DNA from: Bacteroidota bacterium
GTDB taxonomy: Bacteria; Bacteroidota; Bacteroidia; Bacteroidales; JAAUTT01
Direction of reading: 5' to 3'
DNA length: 39,198 bases
Assembly: GCA_020048915.1 (NCBI GenBank)
Contig: JAIFLU010000259.1
Coordinates: 1 to 39,198 of the forward strand
Position 1 is the stretch's first letter, and the number at the start of each line of letters is the position of its first letter. The notes under the pieces are model-generated. The model had not been told where the DNA came from, made no database searches, and worked only from the letters and a program-made list of their open reading frames with translations. Positions 8,638 to 15,345 of the stretch are shown here, one piece after another. A program made the position numbers and the translations under genes.

Positions 8638-9373
8638 TTGAAGAGAAAAAAAAGAATATTCATTGCATTAAAGGTTTTTTCTATGTTTCATGTGAGTGAT
8701 AGAGGAGGTACTATTGGTGTTAAAGCAATGGTAATTTTCGGCTTATCTAATTGTTTGATATTTTTTAAACCTAAAAATGAATTTACTGGACAGGAAAGCG
8801 CGATAAAGTTTTTCAAAGAAATAATATCTTACTTTTACAGCAAGCTCATATGTTTTGTAAAAGTTTTCAATATCAAAAGTAAAACACCCTAATGGTAGCG
8901 ACAAATCACAACGAAATTACCTTTTAAATGAATTAAACAAACTCGAATTATTCTTTGCCGAAAATCTTGAATTCTACCATTATTTGCACAACAAGCTGGC
9001 TTTCCTTGACGATAAATACTTTGTCAGTGGGAAACACGATTTACAACTTTGCCTCGATATATTTTATTTCGATATCGCCCCTAACTTCTCTACCAGCCAC
9101 GATTTTAAAGTAGCCCCAATAATGGCTAACGATTTGCTTTGTGCCTATTTAAAAACTGGACTATCACTGATAGAACGTAACAAACGAACTGATACTATCT
9201 GGAAAAGCAAATGTGCGTGGACCGATAAAGAAATAGCACTATTTATGGAGAATATCTTTGATTTTGACCTTGGTGATTTCTACCGTACCTACCTCGAAAT
9301 AAAGAACCGACAGAACCCACCTAAATTTCTTGATACCATGCGTGCCGCATTAGTTAAGAAATTTGAAGAATAG
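8638..9373 (+). pseudogene. rteC: rteC-family regulator, frameshifted and internally shortened
   Basis: RteC is a helical regulator of conjugative transposons of the CTnDOT type in Bacteroidota. Two frames together encode it. Frame one (to 8892) gives SAIKFFKEIISYFYSKLICF...FNIKSKTP. Frame two (open from 8861 to 9373) gives PNGSDKSQRNYLLNELNKLE, LDDKYFVSGKHDLQLCLD, FSTSHDFKVAPIMANDLL and FDLGDFYRTYLEIKNR, all typical of RteC. The two parts join cleanly if one C is removed from CCC at 8887-8889 (SKT-PNGSDK). The segment between CAWT and KEIALFMENIF appears about 24 residues shorter than I recall for the family. There is no good start codon (TTG at 8638). No integrase or other transposon gene is left nearby, so this is a remnant of an integrative element. 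Confidence 0.75.
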
Positions 9374-9652
9374 TTCGAGTAATACCAAGATGAAACCAAC
9401 TTGGTCAATATACCCCGACTATTATTGATTCTATGCGGTATCCGCTGTGAACCTCCATGTAATTTTGTGCAATACCTAAACAAAAGAAAACAAATTTGCC
9501 TCTCGTATATCATACATAAGGTTTATCCCAGATTAACAGCCACTAAAAACCATTTCTAAACTTTTCGGCAAATTATTCAGAATTTAAAAAACCAATCCTC
9601 CCTATTCAGCGTATACCCGCTTGTTACTTTTTATTATTTATTCTTTTAAAAT

Positions 9653-9943
9653 ATGAAAAAGAAAAGATCGTCTCATCTGCCTATTGCCGAATTAATTATG
9701 GTGAAAGCCGACTGGAACAGAACCTTTATTGGCTCCATAAAAAGGGATGTGGATGATAATGGCAACCATGTAATCAGAGGCGCTGTGATTATACGCGAAG
9801 GAAAGATATGGAGCGTTGCCGAATCGGAAGAACAGATAAGCAGAAACCTTGACGAACTTTGTATTTTGAAACTCGATAAGAAAATCCATTCCATTGCCGG
9901 AATCTCCTGTAAATTATGCCGACTCGATTTCTTCTTAAACTAA
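9653..9943 (+). CDS. Small conserved protein near rteC, function unknown
   Basis: This 96-residue soluble protein has the ATG at 9653 within AT-rich leader sequence. It is mainly beta-like at first (RTFIGSIKRDV..GNHVIRGAVIIREGKIWSVAES), followed by a helix with EEQISRNLDELCILKLD, and it ends LDFFLN. The pattern 'GKIWSVAES...LDELCILKLD...FFLN' is reminiscent of small hypothetical proteins found beside rteC in other Bacteroidota mobile elements. This is recalled, not verified. It has three Cys residues (one in LDELCI and two in the CKLC pair), with no clear metal-site pattern beyond CKLC. It lies 279 bases after the rteC remnant with no gene between. It is likely cargo or a remnant of the same mobile element. 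Confidence 0.55.
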   Translation: MKKKRSSHLPIAELIMVKADWNRTFIGSIKRDVDDNGNHVIRGAVIIREGKIWSVAESEEQISRNLDELCILKLDKKIHSIAGISCKLCRLDFFLN

Positions 9944-10477
9944 AACTACCTAAAATCAGCTCATAACAAGTTTTCTCATAGCAATAGAAATCATTTTCAA
10001 TGGCCTTACGGGTGGTTGAAACATGCCATCCCTCCCTGTAATAACTAGCTCAAAATCAATAATAATTTATCGAAAACAACCATAACCCCTTAAAAAGAGG
10101 CAATAACATCTTGTGGAAAGAGTGCACTCCTATTTTTGGGACTAAGGAAGTTATTATCTATTTGGAAAAGAATCCAAAACACTTTACATTTATTAGCTGA
10201 AAAAGATACAAAGTATCTTTAGGTGAAAAGGTCAACAATTTTGGTGGGATCTATCTGATTGCAAACACCATTTCTCGTTTGTGCTCGGTAACCAAAATAA
10301 CATAAAAATCGATAACGTATAGCATTAGAAGGTATTTCAAACATTTTGGAACTTACTAAATTGAGAGATAACATTAATGCGGTTATACAGATGTTGGCGA
10401 CAATAACAAGTGCATACAGTCACTTAACAAAATATTTCATTCATATTTTCCAAAAACTAATCTTAAAACAAAAAGCC
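9944..10477 (+). other. 534-base region without a recognisable gene
   Basis: No convincing coding sequence is seen. Only a short in-frame extension (10346-10477) of the next gene is open. The stretch at 10111-10133 shares 18 of 23 bases with 12114-12136, in the centre of the second attC-like element. It contains the perfect 10-base palindrome gagtgcactc (10120-10129). The region may hold a degraded repeat of the same family as the two elements downstream. A promoter for the following gene probably lies here, but I see no clear match to the consensus. Confidence 0.4.
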
Positions 10478-10984
10478 ATGAAGAACTTTAATTATTTTCT
10501 AAGAATCCTTTTGGCAATCGTAATGACTATTGCTGTCTCTTGTACGAACACAGAACTAAACACAGGTAATTATTCAGATAATCTTTCTCCGGAAATTAAG
10601 ACTGTTATCACAAATGAGATTATGAAATTAACAACAGATTGGGTTAATGCGCATAATAGTATGGATGCTGATAAAGCGACAGAATTATGGGATTCTTCCT
10701 CAGATCTAATGTTTGCTGAAAACGGTGAGTTTTTTGCGAATCGAGATTCAATATATGTATTTCTTAAAAATTTTTATTCAACCACCGCATCAATGAATGT
10801 AGAATGGAAACAAAGAGTTGTAGTTCCATTGTCCGCAAACAGTGCTTGCATGTCCGGATACTTTCATGCTATAGCTAAATTTAAATCCGGGGATTCATTT
10901 GATATTAATTCCATGTTCACTGGGGTTTTTGTAAGAAAAGAAAACAGATGGGTGCTTATCCATGGTCATGAATCGTTTAAGTAA
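10478..10984 (+). CDS. NTF2/SnoaL-like lipoprotein (DUF4440-type)
   Basis: This 168-residue predicted lipoprotein starts at the ATG at 10478. The frame is open further upstream, but this start puts a lipoprotein signal (MKNFNYFLRILLAIVMTIAVSC, shown to the Cys at 22 as IAVSC) exactly at the N-terminus. The mature part fits the cone-shaped NTF2/SnoaL fold. An N-terminal helix (about 45-65, LTTDWVNAHNSMDADKATEL) is followed by a YVFLKNFYS helix and a curved sheet ending in RKENRWVLIHGHESF, which is the usual terminal strand. Family members bind small ligands or act as hydrolases/isomerases, and no catalytic set is evident here. It is the first of two exported-protein genes that are each followed by an attC-like repeat. 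Confidence 0.7.
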   Translation: MKNFNYFLRILLAIVMTIAVSCTNTELNTGNYSDNLSPEIKTVITNEIMKLTTDWVNAHNSMDADKATELWDSSSDLMFAENGEFFANRDSIYVFLKNFYSTTASMNVEWKQRVVVPLSANSACMSGYFHAIAKFKSGDSFDINSMFTGVFVRKENRWVLIHGHESFK

Positions 10985-11010
10985 ATTTTATTTTCATAAT
11001 AGCCACTTTC

Positions 11011-11139
11011 GCCAACATCATATAAATTTTATTGGGGCGGAATTGCGGACTTTAAGGTGTTTGCTTCTAATTTAGCTCTTAACGTCTCGACAAGGATGTG
11101 TTTCAAAATCCCCAACAAAAATTATATGTAACGTTGGGC
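11011..11139 (+). repeat. attC-like long imperfect inverted repeat, copy 1
   Basis: The element begins 26 bases after the stop of the SnoaL-like gene. The outer arms are gccaac (11011-11016) and gttgggc (11133-11139), and the latter fits the integron R' core GTTRRRY. The inner arms at 11019-11037 and 11110-11128 pair at 17 of 19 positions. The total length is 129 bases, within the range known for attC sites. The first 32 bases recur at 12077-12108 with two differences. The left core lacks one pyrimidine of the ideal RYYYAAC. It may be a cassette recombination site or an unrelated folded repeat. Confidence 0.5.
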
Positions 11140-11171
11140 AGACATTTTTATAATCGCAAAACATACAGACA

Positions 11172-12068
11172 ATGAAGTGTCTAATTAAACTCCTTTTTAT
11201 TCTGATACCATTAATTGGATTTGGACAGCCAACAAATTCCTTGAGTGAGTTATTATGGAGTAGGGTTAAAACTTGTCATTCAATGTTCGAGGATATGGAT
11301 GAAGATGGATTTACTGATTTTAACAAAATCGATGATTCTCAAAATGGATATCTCATGATTTCTGGAGGTTGGCCAACATGTGGTTGTTCGTGCAGTTCAG
11401 CTGTTAGTGCATACAAAAATCAAGAGGGAAAGTATATAATTCTGCAATCGGATAAAGTTCTATGTAGTTGGGAAAGGAGAATATATTCAAACAAAGAATT
11501 AAAGGAAATTTTACCTATTAGTTTTGGGATAAATAGTTTTATATCTGGACAGATTACGGAGAAAATATCGTATCCAGTATTATTTTTAGATTTTGAAATT
11601 CCGCATATTGGCACAGATACTAAAGTTACGATTGAATTAGTCCCTTTTGGATTAAAACCCGATGGAAATGAACTATACTGTTTTGAATACAAAGAAAATG
11701 GAGGATATAGTAATTGTAAATCTATTTATAGAATAGCAGATATTGCTCAAGAAATAAAAGACGATAATACCTTAGATTATCTGGTAAAAGGTGATTTTGA
11801 TAAAATTTCTAAATCAGATAATAATATTATACTAAAAGCAATTGGAGATGACGATAGCCGTTTTAAGTCTAAAGAAGAAATTCAACAGTATTTACGAGAA
11901 CTTAAAAAAATCTACAATATCTACTTAATGTTAGAAACGACAGAATTAACATTAGGATGGAATCGACAAGATTCTAAATTCTTTATTAAGGATAAAGGAA
12001 ACAAACCTGATAAGTTAGTATTCAAAGATTTCTTGATTAAAAACAAATATTGGAGTCCAATGTGTTAA
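11172..12068 (+). CDS. Exported protein of unknown function, cassette-like position
   Basis: I do not recognise this 298-residue protein. It has a cleavable signal peptide (about 1-18, LIPLIGFGQ|PT). The mature domain has a Cys-rich loop near residue 70 (GWPTCGCSCSSAVSAY) and another Cys in VLCSW. These could make disulphides or a metal site. The rest is mixed alpha/beta, Lys- and Asn-rich, with a helical segment (about 235-255, KSKEEIQQYLRELKKIYNIY). The A+T content is higher and codon use looks different from the neighbouring chromosomal genes, for example frequent aga and ata. The ATG lies 33 bases after the GTTGGGC core of the upstream repeat, and its stop lies 8 bases before a second copy. 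That is the arrangement of a single-gene integron-type cassette. Confidence 0.6.
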   Translation: MKCLIKLLFILIPLIGFGQPTNSLSELLWSRVKTCHSMFEDMDEDGFTDFNKIDDSQNGYLMISGGWPTCGCSCSSAVSAYKNQEGKYIILQSDKVLCSWERRIYSNKELKEILPISFGINSFISGQITEKISYPVLFLDFEIPHIGTDTKVTIELVPFGLKPDGNELYCFEYKENGGYSNCKSIYRIADIAQEIKDDNTLDYLVKGDFDKISKSDNNIILKAIGDDDSRFKSKEEIQQYLRELKKIYNIYLMLETTELTLGWNRQDSKFFIKDKGNKPDKLVFKDFLIKNKYWSPMC

Positions 12069-12076
12069 AAATGTTT

Positions 12077-12176
12077 GCCAACATCATATGAATTTTATTG
12101 GGGTGGAAATTCAGTTTGGAAAGAGCATACTCCTATCAAATTCTCCCTACCCCGATAACATATTTGTAACGCTACC
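12077..12176 (+). repeat. attC-like imperfect inverted repeat, copy 2
   Basis: It starts 8 bases after the stop of the previous gene. Its first 32 bases (12077-12108) match 11011-11042 except at two positions. An inner stem pairs 12092-12103 with 12150-12161 (10 of 12). The 3' end (gtaacgctaccc, 12166-12177) parallels the gtaacgttgggc of copy 1 but does not fit GTTRRRY. The centre (tttggaaagag...ctcctat) resembles 10111-10133. It is more degenerate than copy 1. Confidence 0.45.
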
Positions 12177-12211
12177 CGCTATTTTAGTAAGACAAACACT
12201 ATTTGAATTAT

Positions 12212-12631
12212 CTACTCAAAGATTTCAGATTTTTTGATTCCTTTAATTGCATTTTTACGGGTAACCAAGTAGATAACATAGTGAATTATGAGACCAATCC
12301 CCCAAAAAATTGCTGTAAGATGTATATAACTTATATTTTCATAATCAGACTGTAAACCAATTAGATGCCATAATTCTGCAATCAGATTACAAATTATATA
12401 TGTTGCCAAATGAAACCGGAAACCAATATCATATAACGGTAAATGCAGATTATCTCTCTTACCAAATGTCCAGCCAATAATAAAAACTAAAACTCCGTAA
12501 GTGGCCGCAACTATCCAGATACTACTAAATAAACGGTTTTGAAGTACCGAACTTAATGAGAACCTGAATAAGATTGTTAATGTGAAAAGACAAATTGAAA
12601 ATAACAGAAGATTTTTTGATAATGTTTTCAT
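12212..12631 (-). CDS. Polytopic membrane protein cotranscribed with a PadR regulator
   Basis: This 139-residue integral membrane protein has about four helices (near 5-28, 36-56, 73-92 and 102-124). It ends in a basic tail (TRKNAIKGIKK), which suggests a cytoplasmic C-terminus. I do not recognise a named family. Its start overlaps the stop of the PadR gene by 4 bases (ATGA), a strong sign of translational coupling. PadR regulators often control adjacent transport or membrane genes in response to small molecules, so this protein is the likely target gene. It runs opposite to the two cassette-like genes, with the stop facing copy 2 of the repeat. The membrane assignment is firm. The function is unknown. 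Confidence 0.65.
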   Translation of the reverse strand: MKTLSKNLLLFSICLFTLTILFRFSLSSVLQNRLFSSIWIVAATYGVLVFIIGWTFGKRDNLHLPLYDIGFRFHLATYIICNLIAELWHLIGLQSDYENISYIHLTAIFWGIGLIIHYVIYLVTRKNAIKGIKKSEIFE

Positions 12632-13005
12632 TGTTTTTCCTCCCTATTGATTAAATTTTTGATTCGATTATTAAAAAAAAGATTAATGTTTCGCTCAATA
12701 AAACTGTTGAGTAACTCAAGACCTAATTCGGTAAGGAAATAATATTTTCGCTCAGGGCCTTTATTTCCTTCTCCTGTTTCGAAATTAACAACACCAACAT
12801 GCTGATATTTTCTAAGATTACGATAAAGACTTTGACTTTCACAAGACATTGTTTGGTTTGACTGTTCTTCAACAAAGGTTTTTATTTCATCCACATATTT
12901 TTTCCCATCTTTCAAAGAGAGAAAAATCCATAGGGTTAATTGCCCTTTTTTATATGTCTCTTCCCATGCTGACAATAATTCTGATAATGGATTATGTTTA
13001 CTCAT
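12628..13005 (-). CDS. PadR-family transcriptional regulator
   Basis: This 125-residue winged-helix repressor of the PadR type has the usual order. An N-terminal helix enters the HTH (GQLTLWIFLSLKDGKKYVDEI). The recognition helix region is SLYRNLRKYQHVGVVNFETG. The wing is GPERKYYFLTELGLELLNSF, with the R-K-Y-Y pattern typical of PadR wings, and a short C-terminal helix would be used for dimerisation. PadR proteins bind palindromes near their own promoter and release DNA on binding phenolics, drugs or other ligands. A near-ideal promoter and a 13-base palindrome overlapping it lie just upstream (13032-13074), so autoregulation is likely. It is the first gene of a two-gene operon with a membrane protein. 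Confidence 0.85.
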   Translation of the reverse strand: MSKHNPLSELLSAWEETYKKGQLTLWIFLSLKDGKKYVDEIKTFVEEQSNQTMSCESQSLYRNLRKYQHVGVVNFETGEGNKGPERKYYFLTELGLELLNSFIERNINLFFNNRIKNLINREEKQ

Positions 13006-13031
13006 GATTTATTCTATTTGTATTAATCATC

Positions 13032-13044
13032 TTGTATAATACAA
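13032..13044. promoter_or_regulatory. Candidate PadR operator palindrome
   Basis: TTGTATAATACAA is a perfect 6-bp inverted repeat around one base. It overlaps the -7 box of the padR-like promoter by three bases. A bound dimer here would block transcription of the operon. It is a candidate by position and symmetry only. Confidence 0.5.
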
Positions 13045-13074
13045 AGGTAATAGTATAAATTTAAGAAAAGCAAA
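13042..13074 (-). promoter_or_regulatory. Promoter of the padR-like operon
   Basis: On the minus strand, TTTG (13071-13074) and TACCTTTG (13042-13049) are separated by 21 bases. This matches the Bacteroidota primary sigma consensus TTTG/TAnnTTTG in every defined base. The ATG is 36 bases downstream of the -7 box. Confidence 0.75.
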
Positions 13075-13171
13075 TAAATTGTATAAAAAATGATTAAAAT
13101 AATCCTCATCGGCTATATACGTCATTTTGTATGCGACTTTTTAACCTAACAGCAACCTGATTCAATACCAT

Positions 13172-13396
13172 TTGATAAGGTTGAATATTTTTGTAGTTTT
13201 GATAAGATTTCCGAAAAAGACTACAAAAGAATTAAAACTTAAAGTAATAGATAAAGTGAATGATCTCAATGATACTTATCAATTAACTTCAAATCAAAAG
13301 ATTGCAATTGATATAGCTATTACCCAAATTGAAAAAGGGGAGTTCTTAACGAATGAGCAATCGAATAAAGAGATTGATGAATGGTTAAACAAGTAA
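13172..13396 (+). pseudogene. Antitoxin of a type II toxin-antitoxin pair, start unclear
   Basis: The C-terminal part (LTSNQKIAIDIAITQIEKGEFLTNEQSNKEIDEWLNK) is the common ending of short Bacteroidota antitoxins, in which a helix that binds the toxin closes with 'DEWL.K'. The N-terminus has no ATG in frame; TTG at 13172 is the only early start. KLKVIDKVNDLND runs straight into TYQLTSNQK, so a middle segment seems to be missing. The stop overlaps the start of the next small ORF by 16 bases, the usual antitoxin-toxin overlap. The toxin is truncated, so the pair is probably decayed. A functional orphan antitoxin remains possible. Confidence 0.5.
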
Positions 13397-13464
13397 TTTG
13401 GGATAGTCGGCAATATCCCGTAAAATTTGAAAGAATAAAAAAAGGCAGCAGCTACATCAAATGA
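13381..13464 (+). pseudogene. Remnant of a RelE/ParE-type toxin
   Basis: The ATG at 13381 opens inside the antitoxin stop region and reads MVKQVIWDSRQYPVKFERI, then stops after 27 residues. The opening 'KQVIWDSR' resembles the first strand of RelE/ParE toxins, which are normally about 95-100 residues. The following bases show no continuation that I can align with confidence. It cannot encode a complete toxin fold, so the locus is likely inactive. Confidence 0.45.
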
Positions 13465-13575
13465 ACTTAATAGCGTGCATAGCGCCAGATTTAAATCCAC
13501 TAATGATCTTAAATGCATTGTTTAGACTAACCATAAACTACATCTTCAAAAATAGTTCTTATTTAAATTTGAGTC

Positions 13576-15123
13576 ATGAAGCGAATAATATTTCTCTTAG
13601 CAATTTTGATACTCACAAAATCATCGTATGCACAAAAGGTACAAATAGATAGTACTAACTATCCAAAACTTGTAACCTTTAGCAGCCAGCAAGACCATGA
13701 AAATATGATGCAACAGCTGGGTATTAAAAGTCTAAGACCCGGGCCAAGCGGTAATGAAAGTGCCCCCAACCATGCAAATTACGATGAGGCATTAGCAAAC
13801 CCCTGTCCGCAATTGCCCGATATACTTACTTTAAATAATGGTAACAAAGTAACTACAGCCGATATATGGTGGAAGAAACGCAGGCCAGAACTTGCGGAGG
13901 AACTGGAACAGGAAATTTACGGAAGGTTGCCTAAAAATATCCCGGATGTAAAATGGACGGTTAAAATTACCGACCGGGAATTTGTTGGCCGTACCCCCGT
14001 AATTGCGAAACAGATAATTGGACATGCCGATAATAGTGCCTATCCGTTGATTAATGTAGATATCAAAATGGTATTGGTATTGCCGGTTAATGTAAAAGGG
14101 CCGATCCCGGTTTTAATGATGTTTGGGTTTCCTTCATTGCCTTCCCCGGCCCAGCCCTTGCCGGAAGACATGGAAAAGATAAACACTGCTTTTAAAGAAA
14201 TGCTGATAAAAAGCAATCCCGAAATGCAGACTATATTTGAAAAGTATCCTGCATACACCCCAATCACAAGGCTTTCTGGCCCTAATTTCTTTGCGCCCCC
14301 TACCGATGGTAATTCCCCGCCAACCGAGCAGTTACTGGCTGCAGGCTGGGGATATGTAACCCTTGATCCATCGAGTATTCAGGCCGATAATGGGGCAGGC
14401 CTTACCAGAGGTATTATTGGGTTGGTAAATAAAGGGCAATCCCGTAAACCAGACGATTGGGGCTCGCTAAGGGCCTGGTCATGGGGCGCAGCACGCGCAC
14501 TGGATTACCTGGAAACAGACACCCTGGTTGATGCAAAAAAGGTCGGAATTGAAGGGGTATCGCGCTATGGAAAAGCGGCTTTGGTGACACTTGCATTTGA
14601 GCCCCGGTTTGCAGTGGGTTTAATTGGCTCATCGGGTAAAGGGGGCGCTGCATTACATCGCCGTGTATTTGGCGAAGCCGTTGAAAGCCTTACCGGATCG
14701 GGCGAATATCATTGGATGGCCGGCAATTATTTGAAGTATGGAGCCTCCGAAAGTAGTTCAGGAAGTAAAACAGGCTGCGATTTATCGGTAGACTCACACG
14801 ATCTGATAGCACTTTGTGCACCTCGCCTTACATTTATTAGTTATGGCATACCCGAAAAAGGCGATGCAAAATGGCTTGACCAAACGGGAAGTTATATGGC
14901 TACCGTTGCCGCAGGCTCCGTTTTTAAATTTTTAGGCGCAAAAGATTTGGGTGTTTCGAATGACTACCTGAAGGAAAAAATGCCTCCGGTGCTTACCGGT
15001 TTGTTAGATGGGCAATTAGTATGGCGGCAGCACGATGGCGGACATACGGATGCTCCCAACTTTCAATTTTTTATACCCTGGGCAAGTAAAATGTTAAAAT
15101 ACAATAGAACGCCATTACAATAA
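13576..15123 (+). CDS. CE15-like (glucuronoyl esterase family) exported alpha/beta hydrolase
   Basis: This 515-residue exported esterase has a signal peptide ending at about residue 19 (TKSSYAQ|KV). The fold is that of carbohydrate esterase family 15. WWKKRRPELAEELEQEIYGRLP (about 98-119) is a conserved opening segment, and DDWGSLRAWSWGAARALDYLE is the helix before the nucleophile elbow. The nucleophile is Ser329 in GVSRYGKAAL. The catalytic His is probably in WRQHDGGHTDAP near residue 490, with an acidic residue of the triad between them. CE15 enzymes cleave ester links between lignin and glucuronoxylan, but many related proteins have other substrates. The ATG follows an AT-rich leader, and the gene stands at the right edge of the accessory island. 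The family is well supported. The substrate is inferred. Confidence 0.85.
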   Translation: MKRIIFLLAILILTKSSYAQKVQIDSTNYPKLVTFSSQQDHENMMQQLGIKSLRPGPSGNESAPNHANYDEALANPCPQLPDILTLNNGNKVTTADIWWKKRRPELAEELEQEIYGRLPKNIPDVKWTVKITDREFVGRTPVIAKQIIGHADNSAYPLINVDIKMVLVLPVNVKGPIPVLMMFGFPSLPSPAQPLPEDMEKINTAFKEMLIKSNPEMQTIFEKYPAYTPITRLSGPNFFAPPTDGNSPPTEQLLAAGWGYVTLDPSSIQADNGAGLTRGIIGLVNKGQSRKPDDWGSLRAWSWGAARALDYLETDTLVDAKKVGIEGVSRYGKAALVTLAFEPRFAVGLIGSSGKGGAALHRRVFGEAVESLTGSGEYHWMAGNYLKYGASESSSGSKTGCDLSVDSHDLIALCAPRLTFISYGIPEKGDAKWLDQTGSYMATVAAGSVFKFLGAKDLGVSNDYLKEKMPPVLTGLLDGQLVWRQHDGGHTDAPNFQFFIPWASKMLKYNRTPLQ

Positions 15124-15345
15124 TTTAGAAACATACTAAAAAACATATTCATGAGCTCAAAATAATCTGTTACTGATGAGATAGTTCAGCGAATGAAACC
15201 TATAAGCAACTCAAAACAAATGGACATATTAACCATACAAACCTATTTTCAAACGGCCTTTCAAATATCAATACTCAAAGAAAAACAATCTCCTGACAAT
15301 TGGTGGGATTTAACCGGAGTTCGCAATTTGCATGAACGGCTAAAA

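Noticed and set aside
9289..9513. Minus-strand 74-codon frame after rteC
   Set aside because: It overlaps the conserved C-terminal coding part of the rteC remnant and has random-looking composition.
8604..13575. Complete integrative element
   Set aside because: No integrase, relaxase, tra gene or flanking attachment repeats were found; only an rteC remnant supports past mobility.
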